Shown: in pieces, positions 18,620-27,063 of the stretch
How the letters are laid out: the number at the start of each line of letters is the position of its first letter
How positions within the stretch are numbered: position 1 is the first letter of the stretch
Source: Candidatus Gastranaerophilales bacterium
GTDB taxonomy: Bacteria > Cyanobacteriota > Vampirovibrionia > Gastranaerophilales > Gastranaerophilaceae
Direction of reading: 5' to 3'
Assembly (NCBI GenBank): GCA_944323935.1
Contig: CALUUJ010000001.1
Coordinates: 1-64,000 of the forward strand
DNA length: 64,000 nt
Translations under genes and position numbers: made by a program
Notes under the pieces: generated by a model
Databases searched by the model: none
Told to the model about the DNA's origin: nothing
The model's input: the letters and a program-made list of their open reading frames with translations, nothing else

Positions 18620-18634
18620 ATAAAAGGTTAGAGT

Positions 18635-18663
18635 TTGATAACATAGTCATTTTGTAATACAAT
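18635..18663 (+). promoter_or_regulatory. Promoter placing the transcription start at the 18670 ATG
   Basis: TTGATA (18635-18640), a 17-nt spacer and TACAAT (18658-18663) lie 6 nt before the ATG. A start 7 nt after the -10 would be the A of the ATG, predicting a leaderless mRNA. Confidence 0.55.
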
Positions 18664-18669
18664 TTGAAT

Positions 18670-19479
18670 ATGAAACTTAAAACTCTTATTGTGCAGTTGG
18701 AAGCAATTGCTGGGGATATAGATAAAAATATTTTAAAAGTCGAACAGCTTCTTGAGAGCTGCTATATAGAGTCGTGTGACTTAATTGTTTTACCTGAGTT
18801 ATGGACTATTGGATGGGATTGTCCTGCCTTTAATAAAAGTTCAGAAGAATTATATAAATCAAAAACTTATAAGTTCTTAAAAGAGACGGCTGTAAAATAT
18901 AAGTCAAATATAATTGGCGGTAGTGCTGTCTTGAGAAAAGATAATCAAAAAGATAGAAATACCTGTTTGATTTTTGATAGAAATGCTAATTTAATTGCAA
19001 CTTATGATAAATATCATTTGTTTTCACATAGGGGACAGTCTGAGGGGGCTTTCTTAGAACAAGGAGACTATTCTCTTTTAGTGAATACGGATATTGGGAA
19101 AATAGGTATATCTATATGTTATGATATAAGATTTCCTGAAATGTTTAGAAAATATGCTTTTAATGGGGCTGATATAATTGTTAATATGGCTGCTTGGCCT
19201 AAAGCTTATACAGAAGAATATATTACATTATCAAAAGCCCGAGCAATAGAAAATCAATGTTTCTTTATATCTTGTTGTTTGACAGGGAAAATAAATGAGT
19301 CTTTTGATTTTTCAGGTAACTCTCAAGTTTGTGATTATAAAGGCAGAGTTATTGCTAAGCTTGATAGAGAAGAAAAAGTATTGTTTGCACAAATTGATAC
19401 GGAAGAAATGCATCAATATAGAAAACAAATGCCAATATTAAAGGATACAAAAAAAGAATACAAGTTAATGGAGAAATAA
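18670..19479 (+). CDS. Carbon-nitrogen hydrolase (nitrilase superfamily, omega-amidase-like)
   Basis: The 270-residue protein has the nitrilase Glu-Lys-Cys triad: Glu43 in VLPELWTIGW, Lys114 in YDKYHLF and Cys150 in ISICYDIRFPEMFRKY. The CYDIRFPE form and the MAAWPKAY stretch are typical of omega-amidase/Nit2 and YafV members. These hydrolyse alpha-ketoglutaramate or alpha-ketosuccinamate. Substrate specificity is inferred. I preferred the ATG at 18670 over a TTG 6 bp upstream. A consensus-like promoter ends 6 nt before that ATG and there is no Shine-Dalgarno. It overlaps dacB by one base. Confidence 0.9.
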   Translation: MKLKTLIVQLEAIAGDIDKNILKVEQLLESCYIESCDLIVLPELWTIGWDCPAFNKSSEELYKSKTYKFLKETAVKYKSNIIGGSAVLRKDNQKDRNTCLIFDRNANLIATYDKYHLFSHRGQSEGAFLEQGDYSLLVNTDIGKIGISICYDIRFPEMFRKYAFNGADIIVNMAAWPKAYTEEYITLSKARAIENQCFFISCCLTGKINESFDFSGNSQVCDYKGRVIAKLDREEKVLFAQIDTEEMHQYRKQMPILKDTKKEYKLMEK

Positions 19480-20843
19480 TGAAAAATCTATTTAAAATAT
19501 TAGTTTTAACAATGATTTTTATGTTTAGTACAAATAGTAGTTTTGCATTTTCGGTAGGAAAATTAGAAAAATTGATAAAACATTCCGGATTGAATGAGAC
19601 AGCAACACTTGCAATATCAATTCGAGATGCGGAATCCGGTAATGTTATATATGAGCAAAATCAAAATAAATTATTACATCCGGCTTCCACATTAAAGATT
19701 TTTACAACATATTCAGCATTAAATGTTCTTGGTTATGATTATTTATTTAAGACTCAATTCTATAAAGATTCAGAAAATAATTTATATATAAAACTTGGAG
19801 CAGATCCATTATTGACATCATCACAACTTCAGCAAGCTTTTCAAAAAATAAAGGCTGAGGGAAATTCTACATTTAAGAATTTATATTTTGATGACAGTAT
19901 TATAGATAAAAAAGAGTTTGCTACTGGTTGGATGTGGGATAATGATACAAATCCATATACGCCCAAAATAAGCAGTTATAATTTGGATGGTAATGTTGTA
20001 AAAGTTGCAATGACAAATAATCCTGATGGGTTTGCCTTAACTTCTCTTAAATCAACCTACCCAATGTCTGTAATAAGCGTGGTTAAGACAGGGGCTAAAA
20101 ATGATTATCTGGAAGTTAATCGTTATAATTGGATGAATCCGGAAGTGGTTGAAATATATGGTAATCTTAAAGCTGCTAAACCAATAAATATACCTATAAG
20201 TAGTATGCGAAGATATTTCATTCATAATGTAGAGAAGGCTTTAGAGGATAATAAAATTAGTGTTTCAAATACTTTGTATGCATCAAAAATTCTTCCTGAA
20301 GATGCTGTTTTAATAACAGAAATTAAAAATCCACTAAAGAAAACACTTCCTGCTATTCTTCAAAATAGTAATAATCTGATGGCAGAGTCTTTATTCAAAT
20401 TGGCAGCTGCAAATAAATATTCAGCTACGGGTACTGATATACTTGGGGAAGAAGTTTTTAAAGAGTTTTATAAAAAACAGGGTTTAGAAACTGACAATAT
20501 TTTAATAAAAGATGGTTGCGGAATTTCAAGAAATAATCTTTTATATGCAGATTGGATGTCACAGGCTTTAAATAAAATATATAATCAAAAAGATTTTGAA
20601 AAATTTAAAGACAATATGGCTCAATCAGGTGATGGTACTTTAAATAACAGATTATATCCTTTGCGTGGAGATGTTTGGTTAAAGACTGGTTCTTTATCTA
20701 ATATAAGTGCAATAGCAGGATATGTGAAGTCTCAGGATGGTCATATTTATTCTATTGTTATTTTGACGCAAAATTTTGTTCAAGAGCAGTCTGAAATAAA
20801 AAAACTTGAAGATAAAATTATAAATATAATTTATAATCGATAG
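19479..20843 (+). CDS. dacB: D-alanyl-D-alanine carboxypeptidase/endopeptidase (PBP4 type, S13)
   Basis: A low-molecular-mass penicillin-binding protein that trims or opens peptidoglycan cross-links in the periplasm. The 454-residue protein has an N-terminal signal peptide (KILVLTMIFMFSTNSSFAF, probable cleavage after residue 23 or 24). All three active-site motifs are present: S70-T-L-K73, S297-N-N and K405-T-G, with the large domain insertion between the first two that is typical of family S13. The ATG overlaps the upstream hydrolase stop by one base and has GGAG 8 nt upstream. Confidence 0.95.
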   Translation: MKNLFKILVLTMIFMFSTNSSFAFSVGKLEKLIKHSGLNETATLAISIRDAESGNVIYEQNQNKLLHPASTLKIFTTYSALNVLGYDYLFKTQFYKDSENNLYIKLGADPLLTSSQLQQAFQKIKAEGNSTFKNLYFDDSIIDKKEFATGWMWDNDTNPYTPKISSYNLDGNVVKVAMTNNPDGFALTSLKSTYPMSVISVVKTGAKNDYLEVNRYNWMNPEVVEIYGNLKAAKPINIPISSMRRYFIHNVEKALEDNKISVSNTLYASKILPEDAVLITEIKNPLKKTLPAILQNSNNLMAESLFKLAAANKYSATGTDILGEEVFKEFYKKQGLETDNILIKDGCGISRNNLLYADWMSQALNKIYNQKDFEKFKDNMAQSGDGTLNNRLYPLRGDVWLKTGSLSNISAIAGYVKSQDGHIYSIVILTQNFVQEQSEIKKLEDKIINIIYNR

Positions 20844-20868
20844 GCTAATAAACTAAGCTGATTTTTTT

Positions 20869-20912
20869 AACCTCCTTTGAAAATATAATTCTTTTGTTCA
20901 AAGGAGGTTTTT
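20869..20912 (+). promoter_or_regulatory. 13-bp hairpin covering the desulfoferrodoxin ribosome-binding site
   Basis: A perfect 13-bp inverted repeat (20869-20881 and 20897-20909, 15-nt loop) is followed by five T residues and then the ATG at 20913. The 3' arm contains the AAAGGAGG Shine-Dalgarno, so the hairpin both resembles a dacB terminator and would sequester the dfx ribosome-binding site. Confidence 0.75.
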
Positions 20913-21314
20913 ATGACAGAAAAAATGGGTTTGTATAAATGTAATGTTTGCGGGAATATCATTGAAGTAATACATCCGGGGGCAGGTCAATTGGTATGTT
21001 GTTCTGTGCCGATGGAAGAATTGAAAGTTCAAACAAGTGATGATTCTTCCCAAGAAAAACATGTGCCTGTTGTTGCTATTGAAGGAAGTTCAAAAACAAT
21101 AAGAGTTGGCTCTATTCCTCATCCAATGGAAAAAGATCATTATATTGTTTTTATTGAGGCTATTTCTCCTGATAAAAAATATTTGAAAAGAAAATATTTG
21201 AATCCTGGAGATGAACCGAAATTAGATTTAAAACCTAATTGTTCGTATGATGAATTTACTGCGCGTGAATTATGCAATCTTCATGGACTTTGGGTTTCAG
21301 AAAAAGAGAAATAA
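20913..21314 (+). CDS. dfx: Desulfoferrodoxin (class I superoxide reductase)
   Basis: Reduces superoxide to hydrogen peroxide without releasing oxygen, the typical defence of anaerobes. The 133-residue protein has the N-terminal rubredoxin-like Fe centre (Cys10, Cys13, Cys29, Cys30) and the C-terminal SOR centre with ligands His50, His70, His76, Cys121 and His124. The catalytic Glu48-Lys49 pair precedes the first His (EKHVPV). Having both centres marks it as desulfoferrodoxin rather than neelaredoxin. An exceptional AAAGGAGG ribosome-binding site lies within a hairpin with the preceding sequence. It ends 4 bp before a convergent gene. Confidence 0.97.
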   Translation: MTEKMGLYKCNVCGNIIEVIHPGAGQLVCCSVPMEELKVQTSDDSSQEKHVPVVAIEGSSKTIRVGSIPHPMEKDHYIVFIEAISPDKKYLKRKYLNPGDEPKLDLKPNCSYDEFTARELCNLHGLWVSEKEK

Positions 21315-21328
21315 TATTTTATCTCTTT
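21303..21328. terminator. Weak convergent hairpin at the dfx/HD-GYP gene ends
   Basis: AAAGAGA (21303-21309) and TCTCTTT (21322-21328) form a 7-bp stem with a 12-nt A/T loop spanning both stop codons. It has no strong T run. Confidence 0.3.
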
Positions 21329-22689
21329 AAATCCACAAGAACTTTTACTATATCAGGATCCCATTTTGTACCTGATTCAGCTTCTAATATTTCCAATGCT
21401 TTTTCTTTTGATAGGGCGTTTCTATACGTTCTATCAGAAGTCATAGCACTATATGCATCTGCAATAGCTATAATTCTTGAACCAAGGGGAATACTCATTC
21501 CTTTTAATCCTTCAGGTTCTCCTTCTCCGTCCCAACGTTCTTTATGATATGTAATATAAGGAACAACTTCAGATAAGAAGTTTATACTCATTAATATACT
21601 AACACCTACATTTGGATGGTTTTGAAGTTTTTCCCAGTCTTCTTTTGATAGCTTTTCTTTCTTGTTAAATAATTCTTCAGGGAGTGTAATTTTACCTATA
21701 TTCCTTAGTAGAGCAGCATAGTATATTAAATCTTTTGTCTTTTCATTTAATCCTAAAGCTGTTGATAGCTCTCTTGCTAAATCTGCTACATCATGAGAAT
21801 AATTGTTCTTAAAATTACTTTTTGCATCAACAGCTTTTGCTAAGTTTTCTACAAACCATTGCTGTTCGCTGCTTAGATCTCCAATTAAGGCGGTTAATTC
21901 TGCACGATTATTCTGCAGTTGAGATACTGTAACATCTTCTAAATTTATAAGTTTATTTGTTTCTTCAGTTAATTTTTCAAGGCTCATTGATGTTGCAAAT
22001 AATCTGGCTGTTACGGTTAGCAACTCTATAAATTCATCAGAAAGCTTTTTCTCTTTATAGTTTTCTACAACTATGACACCTACTTTTTCCATATTATTAT
22101 ACATAGGAACAGCAAGGTAATATTTAACTTTATCTTCATTTAATAATAATATTGGTTTGAAGTTATTGTCTTTACTGCAGTCTTTAACCTCAATTTCTTT
22201 CTTATTGTTATATGCATATGATACATAACTTTCATCATCAAACTTATATCCGATTTCTGCTTCATATATATCATCATTAAAATTTAAAGATGAACCAACC
22301 AATAAAAGGTCGTTCTTTGTTGTGTTAAGCCCCATCGCATTTTCTTTAGATAAAAATACATGGCAAGCATCGATTTCTAACATTTGTTTTATTGTTTTTG
22401 CAATTGCATTATATATTATATAATCTTCTTTGCTGCTAAATCCCAAGATTCTTAATGTGTTATCTATTGAATATATTGCAATAAGTTCTTTTAATTGATT
22501 TTTCAAACTTTCAAGTTTATCTACACTTGTTCTGCTTATTTTTTGAACAAGTTCATCCGATATTAAATGTTCCGATATGAAATCCCCCAGATTTAAAGCA
22601 AAGATTTCTTCCAAAGGGTCAGATTCCAGTGAAATTTCACTTCTTGCGAAAACTGAAACATTTTTATTCTCTTTTTTCTCTTCTGACAT
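21319..22689 (-). CDS. GAF-domain protein with degenerate HD-GYP domain
   Basis: The 456-residue cytoplasmic protein has a GAF-like sensor domain at about 85-235, a coiled linker, and an HD-GYP-type domain at about 290-455. Conserved parts include H299 in YSHDVADLA, H358 in NHPNVG, H382 in YHKERWDG, and the IPLGSRIIAIADAYSAMTSDRTYR helix with D411. However, the HD dyad in the usual LLHDIGK motif is LLRNIGK here (R329, N330), and GYP reads GEP. Metal binding and c-di-GMP hydrolysis are therefore probably lost, and it may act as a c-di-GMP receptor or scaffold. An AAGGA site precedes the ATG. A diguanylate cyclase is encoded 26 kb away. Confidence 0.85.
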   Translation of the reverse strand: MSEEKKENKNVSVFARSEISLESDPLEEIFALNLGDFISEHLISDELVQKISRTSVDKLESLKNQLKELIAIYSIDNTLRILGFSSKEDYIIYNAIAKTIKQMLEIDACHVFLSKENAMGLNTTKNDLLLVGSSLNFNDDIYEAEIGYKFDDESYVSYAYNNKKEIEVKDCSKDNNFKPILLLNEDKVKYYLAVPMYNNMEKVGVIVVENYKEKKLSDEFIELLTVTARLFATSMSLEKLTEETNKLINLEDVTVSQLQNNRAELTALIGDLSSEQQWFVENLAKAVDAKSNFKNNYSHDVADLARELSTALGLNEKTKDLIYYAALLRNIGKITLPEELFNKKEKLSKEDWEKLQNHPNVGVSILMSINFLSEVVPYITYHKERWDGEGEPEGLKGMSIPLGSRIIAIADAYSAMTSDRTYRNALSKEKALEILEAESGTKWDPDIVKVLVDLKR

Positions 22690-22837
22690 TTATAATCCTT
22701 ATCCGTGTTTCAAAGACTATATTCCGAAATGTAAACTACTACCATTATATTTCTGATTATGATTTTATTCAAAATCCAATAACCCTTCTATCGGTATATT
22801 ATAACTTAAACTTTAGTGTTTTTTACAAAATTTCATA

Positions 22838-24907
22838 CTAATGTATGATATTTTGTAAAATTGTATAGTTTTCAAATTTAATATCATTTGATTCTTGGAA
22901 TCCTTTTGCTTTAATATATTCAAAAGGAATTTCGCATTCTATCATTGCAGGTTCTGTTTTGTAGTTATATATTGTTGCCTGCCTGTAATCGTTATATATA
23001 CATTTACTTACAAATAGTTCCGGATATTGCATTCTTTCTTTGAATTTTACAATATTTGTTGATGAAGATTTATATTTATTTGTAATAATATAGTCAAATT
23101 TTGACAAATTATAATCTTCTATATTTTCAGGTAAGATTTTTTCTATATTGAATCCAACTAGTTTAAGTTTTTCAATATAATAGTTTGGAGTTCTAACTTG
23201 TGAAATAATAAGGCCAATATTCTTTTTGTCTTGACTCAATAAATAATTATATATATCAATTTCATCTGATTTAGCGAGTAAAAAAGATGTGTTTAAATTT
23301 TGGCTATTTGCTTTATATTTCATATATGAAATGATGTAAGATAATGGCATTTTATGTGCAATAACTACTAAATATACAAACATAAACCAGCATAAAAGAA
23401 ATTTAAACAGGTTCTTATTCTTTTTTATATAAGAATATGCAACAATTGGTGATGCTATTACAACGAAAGTTAATAAATACCTCATATTGTATTGAGTGAA
23501 AACCATTACTCTTGAAAAAATCAGCAAGTTTAAAATTAGAGAAAGGGCTAAACTTGCCATTATTATATTCCTTTTTGATTTTTTGTTTTTCAGATATCTC
23601 TTTATAGATTTTATAAGTGAAGGTAAGAATGCAAATAATCCCATAATCCCTAAAGCAGAATTCATAAGTGACATTTGAGAATTAAAATAAAAATATCTAT
23701 TGAAATAATTTGATGTAAAACTTTTATCTGTAGCTCCAATTAAGCTTAATGTCAAAGATTGGAGATAAGAAATGAAACCATTGTAGTTGATAAAATCTTT
23801 TATGCCTGAAATATCAAAAATTGCAAAGATATATTTTGTTAATGTGCAAAGCCAGCCTTTAAATCCTCCTCGAAATTGATTTAATAACAGTTGTTCACGG
23901 CAAGAAACAGGATTATTGAACTGAATTAGGTTTAGTATGTAGTTGTACGAAGAAAAAATTATAAAATTGATTATAAATAGTAGTCCAAATTTTAAAATAT
24001 ATTTTACAGCTTTTTCTTTCTTGTAAATTAAGGTTATTATTAAAAGAATAATAAATACTGAAGGAATTGCAATTATTGCTGTTGTTTTTGTACCGACAGC
24101 TAGAGCGTATGATAAAGATGCAAAAAATAATGCTAAATTATCATTATTTTTTACAGCTTTTAAAAATAAATAAATGCAGCCAAGTATTAATCCTCCTATA
24201 AACAAGTCAGCACAAGGAGTATATATTTCTATTAAAACAAGGGCAAATGAAGAAAATACAAATATACTCCATAATCTTCTTCTTATTGAGAAACCTAATT
24301 CTTTTAAGAAATTGTATATTATATATATTGTGCCAATGTATCCTATGTACGAAAATATAGCGGCTCCTATTTCGTTCTTTCTGAATAATAATAGCCAGGT
24401 GTATAAAAATTCCATATTTACAGGCATGATTAACTCTCGGCTATCAGGTGTTATATAGTGATTAATACATCCGTTTTGAATCCAAGTAGTACATCTTGGA
24501 AGGTAATATGTTAATGCGTCGCCAAATGTTACGGGGAAAAATAGTGCACTAATAAGTTGAAAAAATAAAAATAATCCAAAACAAATTGATAAGAAAAATA
24601 ATATTTTATCTCTTTTTACAGCAAATAATATTTTCTTAATTTCATCCTTTATTTCATTTTTATATAGTGGTTTACCTGCTTTGATGTATAAAATTGCAGA
24701 AATAATAAAAAATGCTATGTTACAAACAAAAAATCCGTTTTTTGAGATTAGTTTAAATAATGAAAGTATCTCAAAAAAAAGTACAACTTGAGAAAAGGCA
24801 ATTAATAAAAAATATAAGAAACCCGATGACTCTTTCTTATTCTTAGTTATTACATTTAAAATCATAAAAGAAGAAAGAATAACTAACAATATTGATATAA
24901 AGAACAT
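22838..24907 (-). CDS. GT-C fold polytopic membrane glycosyltransferase
   Basis: The protein has 689 residues, about 12-14 membrane helices and a soluble C-terminal domain. The motif GDALTYYLPRCTTWIQNG near residue 130, in the first large outer loop, is the acidic catalytic signature of GT-C (ArnT/PMT-like) enzymes that use polyprenyl-phosphate sugars. Acceptor and sugar are unknown. I chose the ATG at 24907, 5 bp after the queA stop. A TTG at 24931 would overlap queA. It is the last gene of the GT2-yidC-queA run. Like the DUF2142 protein, it probably serves envelope glycan assembly. Confidence 0.8.
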   Translation of the reverse strand: MFFISILLVILSSFMILNVITKNKKESSGFLYFLLIAFSQVVLFFEILSLFKLISKNGFFVCNIAFFIISAILYIKAGKPLYKNEIKDEIKKILFAVKRDKILFFLSICFGLFLFFQLISALFFPVTFGDALTYYLPRCTTWIQNGCINHYITPDSRELIMPVNMEFLYTWLLLFRKNEIGAAIFSYIGYIGTIYIIYNFLKELGFSIRRRLWSIFVFSSFALVLIEIYTPCADLFIGGLILGCIYLFLKAVKNNDNLALFFASLSYALAVGTKTTAIIAIPSVFIILLIITLIYKKEKAVKYILKFGLLFIINFIIFSSYNYILNLIQFNNPVSCREQLLLNQFRGGFKGWLCTLTKYIFAIFDISGIKDFINYNGFISYLQSLTLSLIGATDKSFTSNYFNRYFYFNSQMSLMNSALGIMGLFAFLPSLIKSIKRYLKNKKSKRNIIMASLALSLILNLLIFSRVMVFTQYNMRYLLTFVVIASPIVAYSYIKKNKNLFKFLLCWFMFVYLVVIAHKMPLSYIISYMKYKANSQNLNTSFLLAKSDEIDIYNYLLSQDKKNIGLIISQVRTPNYYIEKLKLVGFNIEKILPENIEDYNLSKFDYIITNKYKSSSTNIVKFKERMQYPELFVSKCIYNDYRQATIYNYKTEPAMIECEIPFEYIKAKGFQESNDIKFENYTILQNIIH

Positions 24908-24912
24908 AATAC

Positions 24913-25950
24913 CTACCTTATAAACATGCAATCGCCATAACTGTAAAATCTATATTCATTTTTTATTGCTGCAGAGTATGCTTTAAAAATAAATTCTTTC
25001 GTAGCAAAAGCACTTACCAGCATTAGTAGTGTAGATTTTGGAAGATGGAAATTAGTTATAAGTTTATCAACTATTTTGAATTTATACCCGGGGTATATAA
25101 ATAATTCACTGCTGTCTTTAACCGGTATAATTCTACCGTATTTATTCATAACTGTCTCTAATGTTCTTACAGAAGTTGTTCCAACAGCTACTATATTTTT
25201 CCCTTCTGCTTTTGCTTTATTTATAATTTCGGCTGTTTCTTCTGTAATTTCAAATGCTTCTGAATCCATTTTGTGGTCTAAGATATTTTCACATTTTACG
25301 GGTTTAAAAGTACCTAATCCTACGTTTAAAGTTACAAAACAATGCTTTGTCCCTTGTTCATCAAGCTTCTGCAATATTTCTTTTGTAAAGTGTAAGCCGG
25401 CAGTAGGTGCAGCTACTGCACCTTCTTTTTGTGCATATACTGTTTGATATCTGTCAAAATCAAGACTTTTATACTCTTCATTTGTCATTTTTCTTTCAAT
25501 ATATGGCGGTAAAGGAATGTTTCCTACTTTATCTAAAATTTCAAATATATTACCTTTATATAATAGATGAACTTTCCATTTATCATCATCTTTTTCTATT
25601 ATTTCAACAGAAAGTTCTTCAGATACTTCTAAAATCATTCCCTGTTTTACTCTTTTAGAAGGTTTTATTAGTGAAATCCAAATATCTTTTTCTATTTCTC
25701 TTACAAGAAAGATTTCAATTAATGCACCTGTATCCTTTTTTGCATATAATCTTGCAGGTATAACTTTAGTATTGTTTAAAACCAGTAAATCATTTTCTGT
25801 AAGATAATCTGTGATATTGCAAAAGTGCTTGTGTTCAAGCGTTTTATTTAAACGGTCAAGTACCAGCATCTTAGACATATCTCGTTTTTGAACCGGTACT
25901 TGAGCAATTAATTTCTCCGGTAATTCGTAATTGAATTCTTCTAGTAACAT
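24913..25950 (-). CDS. queA: S-adenosylmethionine:tRNA ribosyltransferase-isomerase
   Basis: Transfers ribose from SAM to preQ1 in tRNA to form epoxyqueuosine. The 345-residue protein opens with FNYELPEKLIAQVPVQKRDMSKMLVLDR and contains the family blocks PSKRVKQGMILEV, GAVAAPTAGLHFTKEIL, HFVTLNVGLGTFKPV and TNFHLPKSTLLMLVSAFA. The ATG overlaps the yidC stop by one base. Presence of queA indicates the last steps of queuosine synthesis. No other queuosine gene lies in the window. Confidence 0.97.
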   Translation of the reverse strand: MLLEEFNYELPEKLIAQVPVQKRDMSKMLVLDRLNKTLEHKHFCNITDYLTENDLLVLNNTKVIPARLYAKKDTGALIEIFLVREIEKDIWISLIKPSKRVKQGMILEVSEELSVEIIEKDDDKWKVHLLYKGNIFEILDKVGNIPLPPYIERKMTNEEYKSLDFDRYQTVYAQKEGAVAAPTAGLHFTKEILQKLDEQGTKHCFVTLNVGLGTFKPVKCENILDHKMDSEAFEITEETAEIINKAKAEGKNIVAVGTTSVRTLETVMNKYGRIIPVKDSSELFIYPGYKFKIVDKLITNFHLPKSTLLMLVSAFATKEFIFKAYSAAIKNEYRFYSYGDCMFIR

Positions 25951-27047
25951 TATTTCTTATCAACTTCTATAGTTTTTGTTTCAATCGGATTAATTGTTTT
26001 TGCATTAGATAAATCTTTTACTTCGTGTTTAGCGTTATCTTCAGCTTCAAGTTGTTTATTTATAACTATAGTTTGAATTATTTGAATTATATTACTTACA
26101 ACTAAGTATAATAAAACACCTGCAGGAATTGGTGCAATAACAAACATAAATATAATCATGACAGGCATAATTGTTCCCATCATTTTCTGCATTTGAGCTT
26201 GCATTGGGTCTTGCTGAACATTTTTATTTGTTGCCATCATAACTTTTTGAGTTGCAATCATTGTTCCTGCAAAAAGAAGAATTAAAACGAATACATCAAA
26301 ATGGAATTGGCCTTGCGGTGCATTTGTTGGTACTGATGCAGCCATTATGTTATCGCGTCTTTCAAAATTAACAGTTTCTACTTCTCTTGTTTTCATATTT
26401 TGAATGTCTATTGAAGCAGAAGTAACCTTATCTAATTGGCTGTATTTTAAGTTAAAATCATCAAGATTGATTTTTAAATCCATTGGTTGACCGGGAACAA
26501 TTTCGCCTTGAACCTTTATTGCATTTTTAGAATCAATTTTTACATTATCGATTTCTTGGTCGCCAATAATCACTTTAACTTTTTTGTAAACGGTAAATTT
26601 ATCATTATTTGAAACACTGAAAGTGCCGTCATATGAAATTCCTGCATTCCCTCTTAAGGTTTTATCAAGTCTGTCTATAAATAAGAAGTGTGAATTGCCC
26701 GCCTCTTGTATAAATTGAGGGCTGATTAATGCTGCATATAATAAAATGAATATTGGCATTTGTATTAATAGAGGCAAACAGCCTGACATCGGATTAAATT
26801 TGTGTTCTTTATAGAACTCCATCATTTTTCTTTGCATTGTTTGAGGATCATTTTTATAACGTTCCTGTATTAATTTCATTTTGGGCTGCAGAATCTGCAT
26901 TGCTCTCATAGAACGTTGCTGGGAAACGCCTAAAGGCCATAGACATAGTCTTACGATAACGGTAAGGGCTATAATTGCCAAGCCGTAACTTCCTGTAAGA
27001 TTATTTAGTCCTTTTAATAATTCTACCGTTAATGTTGTAAAATCCAC
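25950..27047 (-). CDS. yidC: YidC/Oxa1 membrane insertase with an inserted periplasmic domain
   Basis: Inserts proteins into the inner membrane. The 365-residue protein has the five-helix core: TM1 at about 20-40 with the functional Arg33 in VIVRLCLWPLG, a cytoplasmic coiled hairpin (RSMRAMQILQPKMKLIQERY), TM2 at about 88-110, and TM3-5 after residue 249. Between TM2 and TM3, where short homologues have about ten residues, some 110-120 beta-rich residues (about 128-248) are inserted. The E. coli P1 domain lies instead between its extra N-terminal TM and the core. The start is GTG at 27047 after GGGAG. The C-tail is charged. It is translationally coupled to queA and 16 bp after the GT2 gene. 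Confidence 0.95.
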   Translation of the reverse strand: MDFTTLTVELLKGLNNLTGSYGLAIIALTVIVRLCLWPLGVSQQRSMRAMQILQPKMKLIQERYKNDPQTMQRKMMEFYKEHKFNPMSGCLPLLIQMPIFILLYAALISPQFIQEAGNSHFLFIDRLDKTLRGNAGISYDGTFSVSNNDKFTVYKKVKVIIGDQEIDNVKIDSKNAIKVQGEIVPGQPMDLKINLDDFNLKYSQLDKVTSASIDIQNMKTREVETVNFERRDNIMAASVPTNAPQGQFHFDVFVLILLFAGTMIATQKVMMATNKNVQQDPMQAQMQKMMGTIMPVMIIFMFVIAPIPAGVLLYLVVSNIIQIIQTIVINKQLEAEDNAKHEVKDLSNAKTINPIETKTIEVDKK

Positions 27048-27063
27048 TGTATATTCTCCCTTC

